Shown piece by piece: positions 32,687 through 44,087 of a stretch of DNA of 64,000 bases (positions are counted from its first letter, which is position 1; every line of letters starts with the position of its first letter). A model generated the notes under the pieces. That model was not told where the DNA came from, did not search any database, and worked only from the letters and a program-made list of their open reading frames with translations. The DNA comes from Cryptomeria japonica (taxonomy: Eukaryota; Streptophyta; Pinopsida; Cupressales; Cupressaceae). The stretch is from NCBI RefSeq assembly GCF_030272615.1, contig NC_081412.1, forward strand, positions 667,042,352 to 667,106,351, written 5' to 3'. The position numbers and the translations under genes were made by a program.

Positions 32687-33346
32687 TTAGGTTTGAAGGT
32701 CCACATGGAATTCAAAATTGTCGACATTGATTTCCTTACAAGAATAGCAACTCATATTGATTTCCTCTAATCGTGGGAACTTTCCTATTTTGAAAAGTCC
32801 TTTAATATTGTCATTATAGATTAGATGGAGGACCTGTAATTCATGGCAGCCACTAATATCAGGAGGACCTTCAACCCCCTTCAATTATATAAAATTAATA
32901 TCTTTAACTTCTTCAATAATGAGAAGTTGGGAAACCTTTGTAAGTTTTTTAGTTTGAAAAGGTAAACATCCTCCAACAAGACACACTATGTTAGATCTGT
33001 CGAATCTCTTATACCATACTAGCACAAGTTTGTGCACAATCAAATTTGATAAAAGTTTGAAACTCGGAAGCTCCTTTAGATTCCTCAAACTTCATTGTTG
33101 AATATTTTTCAGTATGCAACAAGACTCTAAACTTTTGAGCACTGAAACAATTTTTGATGAAAGAAACAACTCTATTTGGACTTCTATATCTAGGCATAGG
33201 TTTAAAGAAGTTGACACATCTATATCTGTAGATGCCTTCAGGGCATCACGGTCCCACAATACAGTTTTCGATAGTTTCTTGGTCCAATGGCAAACGGTGT
33301 GAAAGCCCGTCGAGAGACTCTGGATTGTAGTACTTTCAACTTCCAT
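32687..33346 (-). pseudogene. Leucine-rich-repeat fragment, probably from an NLR-type resistance gene
   Basis: The minus strand encodes several LRR-like pieces in broken frames: NLKELPSFKLLSNLIVHKLVL, then KKLTKVSQLLIIEE, then ELQVLHLIYNDNIKGL and FPRLEEINMSCY. Spacing of L-x2-L-x-L and FPRLEEI is typical of C-terminal LRRs of plant NLR proteins. No NB-ARC P-loop or TIR domain is present within the window, so this is an isolated fragment with stops between pieces. Confidence 0.5.
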
Positions 33347-33377
33347 TCATTCTGTATAGTCACTCGGGGCCCCTTGA

Positions 33378-33587
33378 CTTTATGACACGCTAAATTTCAC
33401 TTTCTCCAAATATGGTAAACCTGCATTCAACCTCGAGAACTCCAAGAGGGATCGACAAGAAAAGATTAATCTCTATCAGGAAAGCACCAGTAAGATTTCA
33501 CAGCTGATCGAGGATCGACAAGAAAAGATTAATCTCTATCAGGAAAGCACCAGTAAGATCTCACAGCTGATTGACCAGCAAAATTGA
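33378..33587 (+). CDS. Small ORF with an exact 21-residue tandem duplication
   Basis: Open for 69 codons from after a stop at 33,375 to TGA at 33,585-33,587. A 63-bp unit (33,450-33,512 and 33,513-33,575), differing at two or three bases, encodes DRQEKINLYQESTSKISQLI twice in tandem. Heptad-like hydrophobic spacing suggests a coiled coil. There is no ATG near the start, so it would be a terminal exon or a fragment. It lies on the opposite strand to the LRR fragment just upstream. The protein is not recognised. Confidence 0.35.
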   Translation, partial: LYDTLNFTFSKYGKPAFNLENSKRDRQEKINLYQESTSKISQLIEDRQEKINLYQESTSKISQLIDQQN

Positions 33588-35738
33588 TCTCGAGATGGAG
33601 TAAATCTTTAAGGTTCCTTAGTGAACGAAGTTTACACATTGGATTTACTTTGCTTAGCTAGAGCTAGGTGGTTATTGCAATTTTCAATACTTTCATGCGT
33701 TACCAAGTCTTTGCAATTATATCAGATTTCAATTTTTTTTGAAATGTGAAATGATCTATTATCTATCTACAATTAAGGTTTAAATGTTAGTCATTATGTA
33801 GCTCACCACATTAGTATGTCTAGTGAGAAATGTCCCTAAAATGAATGCTCAAAGATTCAACCAAAACTTAATCATGAAATCCCTAGTAGTTGAACAAACA
33901 CATATCATTTTTTGTAAGAACAATATCATATTCTTTTTTAAAATATAACTTAACTGCAACCTAAATGATTTCAATATCTTTTAGTAACCATAAATCTTGT
34001 TATCTCTAATCTTTATATACAACACAAATGACCCAATAGTCAAACACAAAAAATTATTTATTATAAAAGCAAGACATTATTTTTTATTAAATAACTTATA
34101 TCCAACTTTAAATAAACATAAAATTGTTTGAGAACCTTGCACATTTCATGAAAAAACATATGGTATTTATTGCACTCACCTTTTAAATTTTTTATAGGAT
34201 GAACATATCATATGAAGTCTTTTAATGCATAGGCATTGTCACCCCAATATTTATACAATGAGAATAGTATCTTTCTACATAAAAATAATGCTTGTTTAGA
34301 TAAACACCTTACTTTATAAATGACACAATTATATTTGATTGTCATGATATTTTATATACAACAAAAAATATTCATTTCACATGTATTTAACATTCATAGA
34401 TTCTCCAATCCATATAAAGATTCATCTTGATATAAATTTGATCACTTGTTTATTTTTATTTAAATTTACATCACTAAAAATCCTATTATCACAAGAACTT
34501 TATAACACTAACTAAAAGAGACCCTCTCTACATCCAAAATAGATGTCTCCAAATCATAAAACTCGTGGCTATCTAGCCATTAAAAAAAAAGAACAACTTT
34601 TAAGAAAGAGCTTTAAAAGAGGTCATGCCAAAAAATGGCATAATAAAATTAGATAGGGGAGAGGAGCCAATACGTGTGCGGGGTCCAGAAGGTGATATAG
34701 AACATGCGCACTGTGGGCCCAACACATGACTGCCCTACCCAACAAAACTTGCGCAACCACACACCAAAAACATAACAGAAAAAATCGCATAAATATTCAC
34801 ATTAAACATAACATATTTTGGGCCATACATGTATCCATTACCAAAAAACCATAAAACATTACATAACATTTGGAAATATTAAAACATGCATTTACGAAAT
34901 AAACATATGTCAACGTGGGGACTTTCAGGGGCCACCATGCCAAAGTGTGGGCCCCTCTAACAAAATTAAAATGTCATTGTAAAACTTTTAAGCATGACCA
35001 AGTTTTTGTTATGCGGCCTCGGCCGCCAATAAAACAAGCATAACATAAACATTAATATTGACAACATGACACGCATGGACCCAATAGCGACCCTTCACAT
35101 AGCACATTTTGGCTAGTTTGGGTCCATGTCGATGCCGCGACACCTCCTTCCCCTTGCACAGTACCCAACACTTTGTCACCTGTGTATAGCCCGTCTAGTC
35201 TCCTTCACGTCTCTTCACCCCAACTCCCACCTGAAATGACGGAAAAAACCATTTAAGGCCACCAAATTCCAGCACAAAACAATCAAATCGGGCTTAAATG
35301 AATTAATTCTGCAGATTCAATGGACAAACAATGAAAATTCAAATTTCAAATTCGAAAGAAGAAATTAAAAAGCGGGAAACCATGCAATCCATATACAAAA
35401 TAGAAATTTTCATCTCATTGCAAGAGTTGGATTTGAAAGAAATACAGTGTAAGAGAAAAACATAAAGCAAAAACACGAAGTGGCAAACATGCACACCAGT
35501 CAACCATATTCAACAAAAGCACATGGATATTGTTCTTCTAACCATACATTTTTTTCCACATCACACTATTATTTTACATTTTCTCCTTACGAACTGTATA
35601 AACTATAATGTTTAATCCAAAACATTTCGAAGCATTCCCAAGCATTCCCAGAAACCATTCCCAAGTATTGACAGGCGTTCCCACTAAAATTTACATATTC
35701 TATTACTTTTAAATTAAAAACATTGAGAAATATAATGC
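33588..35738. other. AT-rich noncoding DNA
   Basis: No recognised coding sequence. From 34,650 to 35,250 the base composition is more balanced, and A-rich simple words such as CATAACA recur. A short run of CATTCCCA-type words lies near 35,630-35,690. Confidence 0.45.
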
Positions 35739-36239
35739 TTACCAAAAATGTGTCACACATACACACATATATTCATTCAATCTTGCATTCGCTTCTTTTG
35801 CTTGGGCGAGGGGATAGTCTTCGTCATCATCGAACTCCTCAAGAACCTCTGGTACTTCGTACCAATAACCAATGTCATCTGCAACACTCACCTCAGTTGC
35901 ACCTCTCAGCATTCCCTCTCTTGTCACCTCACCTACACCTCCCGACGCTCCCTGACCTCTCACCTCACCTGCACCTTCCGAGGTTCCCTCACCTCTCGCC
36001 TCACCTGTACCTCTCGACGTTACCTCACCTCTAGTGTCACCTACACCACTCGACATTCCTTCATCTACCTTCTTCCTCTCAATGAGCCACATCCCTAGCA
36101 TCATCCATCCAAGTGTGGTTTCAACAGACCATGCCTTGCAGTCTGCCCCCACTTCCCATTGAATGAAGGGGAAAAATGTAGGAACCCCATGACCTGGTTC
36201 TCGCTTAGGAACTTCAAACCTTAGCCCTAGAATAATCAT
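35739..36239 (-). CDS. Hypothetical ORF (166 codons) with Gly/Glu/Arg-rich repeats
   Basis: Minus-strand frame. The N-terminal 60 residues are mixed and Trp-rich (FIQWEVGADCKAWSVETT). About four imperfect 12-residue repeats follow, of the form GE(V/A)-x-x-(R/E)G, encoded by a 36-bp tandem repeat at about 35,915-36,060. The C-terminus is acidic (EEFDDDEDYPLAQ). No domain is recognised. Upstream codons on the same strand also look protein-like but contain stops, suggesting a decayed transposon ORF. Confidence 0.35.
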   Translation of the reverse strand: MIILGLRFEVPKREPGHGVPTFFPFIQWEVGADCKAWSVETTLGWMMLGMWLIERKKVDEGMSSGVGDTRGEVTSRGTGEARGEGTSEGAGEVRGQGASGGVGEVTREGMLRGATEVSVADDIGYWYEVPEVLEEFDDDEDYPLAQAKEANARLNEYMCVCVTHFW

Positions 36240-36511
36240 TATGACAAGTTCATCGAGATTGAGCAGTCATTCATCGTTCACAATTTCTTTCAAAAACCAT
36301 TTAACTTTCTCTAAACTTTTCCTAATCTGCCAAGCCCAAGCTACCACCATGGCCACGATGTTCGCATCCATCTAGTACCAGTGATCTATGTTCATGAAAC
36401 ATTCACCCAGAAACAATTTCAAGTACGGAAGAAATATGTGATCCCTAAACTTGAATATGGCCTTCAACCTTTTATCGATGATCTTGCCCCTAAAGGCCAG
36501 CTAATGTTTCG

Positions 36512-36555
<44 letters not shown>

Positions 36556-37873
36556 TGGCATAAGACTTACTGTACAATTGTAGACCAATTCAATATTTGC
36601 ATTCATAGACATTGACAAGTGTTTAGCAATTTCATACCATCTAATCTTTGAATTCAAAGAACATGTAGAAATGCATGCCAATTACTTTACATGTATGTAT
36701 ATACATATGATAATGTGCATGTTATATACATATTAAAATAATATTTTAAGGTCACATGCAAAGTTTGTAATATATAGCATGATGCAAACTGACAATGATG
36801 CATTCCAGACAACACACATGGATACAACAAAGCATGGAAATGTCAAACACAGATCAACGCTATCAAATTATAGAAATTTATCAATATGAGAAGTAAAACT
36901 ATCTCAAGGTCCATGAGATTCTAACAAGTGAAGGTCTTGTCGAAACCCTATTTCTAGACGATGTTGATTATGAAATCCTGAACTATCTCCGTGAAACTTT
37001 CCCCACCTCACACTCTATTATTCCACCCACGGAATGCCCTGTTAACATCCCATATCCCTGAATCCAAGCACAACAAGAGTGGTTAGCCAAGCATGGTCAT
37101 CATGTTGACCAATTCTTTCTTTGTCCATACCCTTGTGATGATCTTGTCTTCCCCACAAGATCTTGTTTCTTTTCAAAATTATTCAAACTCGGCCTCTAAT
37201 CATGGCAAACCAACTATATCAATAGATTTTTATTAAAAACTATGGTCCTCATGTCCAAGAATGCTTTCAAAGCCTGTCCTGGCAATGCCTGCTTCATATA
37301 GTAGTGGATGAACAAATCCCATCGTGGATTTTTACCAAAATATACATCCAACCTAATTGTAAGCCAAGCACCCCTTCCTATCTATATAGTCAAGTAATTT
37401 TTTAGAAAGAACACAGTCTAGCTACACTCCCACATCTAGAAGACGCAGAAGGTTTCAACCATGAACCCATATCAAAGTAGATGTCTAATATAGAAAATAA
37501 TAAAACAAGTGCCCAATACAAAAAACAATTAAATAATTGCTGAAATTTTGAGTTTTGTAAAAGGGAACCATAGTCCTATAGTTCAAGCTTTGTTGAATTG
37601 TTGCACCTTGTTGTCATTGAATCTGTAATTGCACATTCATTCCATATCAAGCATCACTTTTGGCATTGATCAACACTCATTGATTTACAAAATGACATGG
37701 TTAGTTGGTTTGATCTCAGAGTATTCGAATTCAAAAGAGTATAGCTAATATTAATCTTCATAAAAGATTGAATGGCTAACATAAACTTATTCATATCAGT
37801 CATAGTGGCCTATATTTATTAAACGTTGTTTCCATGGCTAACATTCATGTTCATGTTGCTCTATGCAGAGAAG
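36240..37873. other. No recognised gene; contains a TG microsatellite
   Basis: Upstream of the pogo-type transposase. Apart from the dinucleotide run no structure was recognised. A possible splice acceptor (CTCTATGCAG) directly precedes the transposase ATG. Confidence 0.4.
36513..36554. repeat. (TG)21 microsatellite
   Basis: Uninterrupted TG dinucleotide run of 42 bases. Confidence 0.97.
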
Positions 37874-39632
37874 ATGCCTCCTCGTGCTTTAAAGAGATCA
37901 GCATGCACAAGGGCGAATTCAGAAAAAAGGGGTGTCACTTTCAATGTTGAAGTAGAAGCCTTGCCTCTTGTTTAGACCCAGGCAGACCCTATACCCCCAG
38001 CAATAGATGATCCAAATGAACATCCTATCCTGACCACGGTGGACAAACCTAGTCCACCTTCAACTTCAAGAAATGTAACAATGAAACAAAAGTTGTGATC
38101 GGCAACAGACATGGAAGGTGCACTCCAAGATGTTGAGGACAATGACATGTCCATACGGGGTGCATCAAGGAAGTGGGGCATCCCAACTACAACATTGCCA
38201 AAATGGTTGGGTGGTCTGACCACCACATCCAAGAAAAGTTTGCCAACCATCCTCACGTATCAAGAAGAAGAGGAGATTGTGTAGTGGTGCCAAGAGATGG
38301 ATGGTTGTGGTCATGGCCTTGAAATCATAAACTTGAAGGTAGTTGTCTCTCAGATTTGTGAGGATAGACCAACCCCTTTCAAGGATGGCATGCCTAGAAA
38401 CTCATGGTGGTCTGGATTCAAGATCAGACATCGTGAACTCAGCTTGCAGACTATCGAAGGCCTCAACAAAGACTGGGCACTGTGTCTTATACCAGCAATT
38501 GTTTTTGCTTTTTACGAGACATTGTCAAAAGGATTGACACTAATCCATATGGTCCTACCCGCATTTGGAACTATGATGAAATAGGAGTTATGGCCGATAG
38601 AAATGGGGCAATGAGGGTGCTTACAAGCAAAAGAAGTCGAAACGTGTCTTATATACTTCCAAAGAGCCATAAGTGGATCACAATTCTTTGTTGTGTTAAT
38701 GCTTCCGAACAAAGCATTCCAAGGTTCTACCTATTCAAAAGCAAGAGGTAGTTACAAAATTACATAGCTAAATGTGAACCTGGTGCTTGCATGGTAGCAC
38801 AAGAACATGCATGGATGACCAAGGAATTATTCATGAGTTGGTTGCACCACTTCAAGTGCTTCATCCCTAGGAGTGTATCACCAACAAATAGGTGCTTGTT
38901 GATATTGGATAGCCACGGAAGCCATGTTGCATTTCCAACCATCCAGGAGGCCAAGATATTGGGCATAGACTTGTTGATATTGCCAGCTCACATGTCTCTC
39001 AAATTGCAGCCAATCAATGTGAGTGTATTCTCTCCATTTAAAACATACTTCAAATCAGAAAGAGATGCATCAATAGCAATTTTCTCCACTCTAGAAATTA
39101 GGAGGGTTGAATTGGCAAAATTGAGCAACAAGTCTTTGGCCAAGGCATTGATTGTTTCAAACATTATTGTGGGATTCAAAAGGATAGGGAAATGGCCCCT
39201 CAATCCTGATGCCCTCACCTAAGACATGCAACCCAACACTACATTCCACATTAATGATGGGGAAGATGCATCAGTAGTGCAAAACATTCTTAGCCTTTCG
39301 AGAGTTTGTCTCCCCAAAAGTGGTTGCGGAAAACATTGCAGCCATCCATCAAATGAATTCAATTGCACACATTGACATGTAACAGGAAGCCACCAACATT
39401 CATGAAGCTGCAGTTGACACTTTGGACAAGAGCCTTGGCCTTCCATCCAAGCAAATTACACCATCCTAGGTGGTGGAAGGGGCGGCAAATCTCGATGTTA
39501 AGTTGGAAGGCGAAGACAAACAAGAGACATCTATCTTGCCTTCACCACCAGAAGGTTTCATTCTGGAAATGGTGCATTACTTTGCAGATTGTGGTGACTC
39601 TAATAGCGAAAAGGATGCAGGTTGGATGCAAG
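37874..39632 (+). pseudogene. pogo/Tigger-like (DDE_1, CENP-B-type) transposase, 5' part
   Basis: It starts MPPRALKRSACTRANSEKRG at 37,874. Next comes a psq-type helix-turn-helix (MEGALQDVEDNDMSIRGASR, then WGIPTTTLPKWL), then a CENP-B-like second DNA-binding region around 38,330-38,480. The DDE_1 core follows: IWNYDEIGVMADRNG (first Asp), then RCLLILDSHGSH (second Asp), then LKLQPINVSVFSPFK, where the third catalytic Asp (normally in LQPLDV) is Asn. Frameshifts and stops occur near 37,975, 38,280, 38,500, 38,750 and 39,220. The C-terminal tail (EGFILEMVHYFADCGDS) runs into the LTR element at 39,633 and resumes at 51,485. It would act in the nucleus, cutting and pasting its own element. Confidence 0.85.
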
Positions 39633-41153
39633 TGTAGCTAGGAATTCGAAAATCATCAAAGCAAATCAATACTAATCTAGCTCAATCACAAAAGCTCAAA
39701 TGCAATGATCAATCCTAAACACACTCAATAAAGACATGAAAGCAAAACATTCAAGATTAAAAACTAAGCAAACCAAATGCAGATCTGAATGTCTCCTTCA
39801 TGTGGCTCCATTGTCCTTCTTTCTTCTTCAAATAGCCTTTGTTTATGGATCTCACCTTCAAGTGCATAAACCTAATGTGAAAGCAAGATTGACAAGTAGC
39901 GCAAGAATACTCAAAGCATGATTGATTCGACCAGGTAGTGGGGGTCTTGATTGAAGAAATTCATCCAATTTATAGACAAATTGGAGAGATGACAAGATTA
40001 GCATGAGGAGATTCGAATGGAAATTGCAAATCAAGAATGTCAATTATGACAAATTATGACAATTTTGCACTTGCTATGCAAGATTGATTGATTGACAATT
40101 ATGACAAAATTATGACAAATTTCTATGTCAAAATTGATTGATTGTCAATTATGACAAATTATGACAAATTGAAATGTCATTCCCATGAAATTAGGAGAAA
40201 TATTAGAGAAAATAGAAAATTAGATAAATTAGAAATTAGGAAATTAGAAAATGAGGAAATTAGAAATTAGGAAAATTAGAAAATGAGGAAATTAGGAATT
40301 AAGTGAATTAATTAACAATTTTTCATTTATTAATTAATTCACAAAGAGGGAGGACTTAGTTAGCCAATTAAATGAACATTTAATTGTGACGAGAAGACTT
40401 AGGATAAATAAACTATTTAACCTAGAGAGAAAATGGAGAGAAAATGATAAACAAGGTTAAATGAATAAATCATGAAACCCTAGAAGATGAATTAGAAATG
40501 CAAGGACGACAATTAGGCCTTGACAAAAGATAATTAATGTCAATTTGATTTGATCATGATTTTGACTTGATAAAAGACCAATGCTGATAAATGATTTGAT
40601 TGATAAATGTGCCAATTAACGAGGAATAATGATGATTGATGTCAAATCGATCGCAAAATGACAAAAATGACAACGATCAATGACAAAATAGATTGCAAAA
40701 TGACAAGATTGAAAATGACCACGATTGATGACAAATCGATTGCAAGATGACAAGATTGAAAATGACAACAATCGATGACAAATCGATCGCATGATGACAA
40801 GATTGATAAGAGGACAACGATTGATGACAAATCGATCGCAAAACGACAAGATTGATAAGAGGACAAAACCCTAATTAGGATTGACGATGTCCAAAATGAT
40901 GACAAATGAGCATGCACATTGATGCGACAGGATAAGATTGACCAAAATCATGACTGAAGATTGTTGTCGACAAGACCAAATTTGAGAGCAAGATAAATGA
41001 AGAATGCAGACGAAGGACTCAATGCTCGCAAATGATAAAGACCAAGTACGCAACATAGAAGAAATGTTAATGTGATGCAAAAACCTAAAATGAGGCAATG
41101 CGCCAATGTTAAAGTATGACTCCGCAAGCGTTGACCATTTTTAGGTGTCTACA
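39633..41153 (-). repeat. LARD-like element 3' LTR (left copy), 1,521 bp
   Basis: Same length as the other LTR. Contains a block of about 250 bp (40,640-40,880) rich in CGATTGATGACAAATCGAT-like repeats, and ATTAGGAAATTAGAAA-type repeats near 40,200-40,290. Confidence 0.93.
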
Positions 41154-41167
41154 TTTTGCCCCTCTTT
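41154..41167 (-). promoter_or_regulatory. Polypurine tract of the LARD-like element
   Basis: On the minus strand AAAGAGGGGCAAAA directly precedes TGTAGACACC of the 3' LTR. Confidence 0.85.
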
Positions 41168-44087
41168 GAGACAATGTGATTTTAAGCGTTGTTTCAAAGA
41201 ACAATAATGAAAAATGCCCCAAACAACTGATAATGACATATGCATGCCCCCTCGAGGAATTGGCCGGAAACATGCAGAAAAGAGGCCAATTGATCGATAA
41301 GAATGATAGGATCGAACGGACCGACAAGCAAGGACCGGATGCACGAAGGACAATCAATTGAAAGCACAAAAGACCGTGACCAACATGAGATGGAGAGAGC
41401 GCACGTCCATCTATGCACTGACAAAGATCTATAAATGAGACAAAGAGAGTGAAAATTGCTCATTTGCACTAGCCAAAGAGGAGAATTTGTTACTCTGGAG
41501 AAGGACACTTGTAGAGAGATGGCAAACATTCCAATTGTAGATTACCTCAAAGAACGTGTACGCACTTATAGACGACCGGATGATGCAGGAGTAGCAGTAT
41601 GCATCTCAAAAACCCATATTGTCAATTTTATGAATTTGACGTGCTTGTGGGACATTGTGGGGATGAGGAGGACAGAGGGAGCACCCAGTGACAGAGGCAT
41701 GTGCTCCTTATGACAGACAGATGACATTATGTAGTGTGACATTATGTAGTCAGCCTGCGGGCCATACTGAGGACAGACAGTCCAATTTTGTACTCTGATA
41801 TTATTGTGATATGTGATATGATATGCATCGATATGATGGGATGCAATGTGTTATGACTTATAGTTAGTTTTCTATGTATGGATGACTTATGCACAGTTTA
41901 TGAACATGTATGGATATATTTTTTTTTTGTGTTTTTAATGCATTTATAATATGAAATGGATAAAATGCTTGATGTGATGTTTGATATAATGCAAATGTAC
42001 TAATCAATGTATGCAAGGTGCAGCTTATGTTTTTGGAGATCGGAGCACTAGACCGAACTGACTGCCCAAACTGACGGAAGAAATGTTAGTAAGAAGAAAT
42101 TAGACAGAGGACAGTTAGAGATGAAGGAAAAATTGCTTTCACAAATGCACATAAGTAGGTGAGAACCTTTATTTAATGTAGCAAAATGGATGCATAGCAT
42201 CATGGCATTGAAGGCTAGAGCTGAAACGCAACCCCTTTTGCAAAAGACAGACACATCGCACACAAGGAATGAGTGAAGCATCCTAGGGTGCATACATCAA
42301 GGGTCAAGGTATGTGCAGCGCTCACAAAGCGAACGTACTTATCACAGACACCCAATGATATAGTTGCCCTAGTTTGTGACAAACATTCCACAAACAGCAA
42401 ACACAACAAAAAAGGAAAGGGACCATGAACCATCCCAGTCACTCTAAATCACTTAGTGACATCATCGAGCAACATAGGAACATGATTGAAGCCAAAGATA
42501 AATCAGTAAAAAGATAAGACTCACAAATTCGACCAAGTCAAACAAACATTCTAATCGTCATTGTCAAAAGTGGAACACAAGAATGATCATGTTGTCTGGT
42601 TCCAGGGAATGCGGTACCCCGTCTAAGATAGGACACAGTCTAGTTTCAAGTATACCACGCCCTGTATAAGACCCATGATAATAATGTCAAGGACAAATGA
42701 TATTGATGTTGATTGATTGATATGACAATTTTAATCAGTTTGAATGTCTGGTTTGATTGAAAAAGTTCATCTGTTAACGCATGATTTCATTAAAGCACAA
42801 TGTGTGATTGCGTGTCCTTGGATGTATACTCAGTGATCTGTCTTATGCATCAAGAGGATATTTTTATTGCAAAATGCTTGTTTTTGGATTTTAATGTTTT
42901 GAAATTTTTTTGAGTTCATTTTTTTCAGGACTTTATTTGACTTTTTAGGGAGTTTTTTTTTGTCAGGACATTTTTCAATTTTTAGAGATTATTTTAGGAC
43001 ATTTTTCAATTTTTATGGATTTTTTCAGGACATTTTTTCAATTTTTTTGGATTATTTCAGGACATTTTTCAATTTTTTTGGATTATTTTAGGACATTTTT
43101 CAATTTCTTTTGGATTATTTTGCCCCCAGTATCTAGCAAGGCAAGGAATATGACAGGTGAATAAATAGGCATTCTGAAATGTTGGTGGATAGAGGGAAGA
43201 CAAAGGCCTTTTAGTATGGAGACAATACGGATGCAATTTTCAAGGGCTATTGCGTGATGGGACAAGAGACTGGATATGACAATGTAAAGTAGTGACATGG
43301 CATGAGGGACATGTCAGGAGGTTTTTGAAACTATGTGTTTTGCATTTCACGTCCTTATGTCAGATCAAGATCAAGGAATGAAAAAGAGTGCATGGATAGT
43401 GATAAGATATGGATAGGATAAGCAAGACCAAGAATGGATAAGGGACATGGACTGAAGGTCGGGATTGGCTAAGGGATAGTGGCAAAAAGTTGCAATAAGC
43501 TAGGGAATATGGATGAAAGGTTATAATAAGCAAATGGATAAATAACCAAAAGCTATGATAGACTAAAAGCTGCAAACAAGATGCATGATGCTCATGAAGA
43601 TCCTCAGCCTTGTCAAGATCAAAGGTGGAAAGGGAAACTGGACATGAGGGACGATAGGATAATGGAGGAGTAATAGGACATGAAGGAGTATGACATGGTA
43701 TGATAGGATAATGAAGGGCAATAGGATATGAAGGAGGAAACCTGCCCCCAAGTGTGGTGTGCAAGAAGTTCATAAATTACGCATGATGCCTATTTGCCAG
43801 GTTTTCATCACAGTACTTTCCCAAGGCGCCTGTTTACCAGGTTTTCACCAGTGGATGAATTATTTTTGCTTTACTTTTTTGTTCTTTTTTTTTCACTTTT
43901 TTTTTTTTTGTATTTTGATTTTTTCAATAGAAGATGGACACATGATAGGGGATGGAGGAAGGACTCAAACATCTTTTTGTTTGGATAGTAGCCTTGAAAA
44001 AAAAAATGGACCATGATCTTTAAAAGTATGCTCAAAGACGTTGGTAGGATAAGGACATGGAAAATAAGATGAAACTAAGGCGAGGAT
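41168..44087 (-). other. Internal noncoding part of the LARD-like element
   Basis: No domain is recognisable on either strand. At about 42,930-43,130 a short unit based on CAGGACATTTTTCAATTTTT repeats about six times. At 43,380-43,760 the text is purine-rich (GGATA, GGACATGA), which makes spurious proline-rich minus-strand frames. Confidence 0.6.

Noticed and set aside
36381-36681. ORFs on both strands across the TG microsatellite
   Set aside because: Cys-Val and Thr-His runs come from the dinucleotide repeat.
40640-40920. Possible CRISPR-like array in the LTR (ATCGATGACAAATCGAT repeats)
   Set aside because: Spacing and repeats are irregular, the copies are imperfect, the genome is eukaryotic and the block is part of both LTRs. 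It is an LTR-internal tandem repeat.
43360-43773. 137-codon proline-rich minus-strand ORF
   Set aside because: Produced by the GGATA/GGACATGA purine-rich simple text. No start context or homology.
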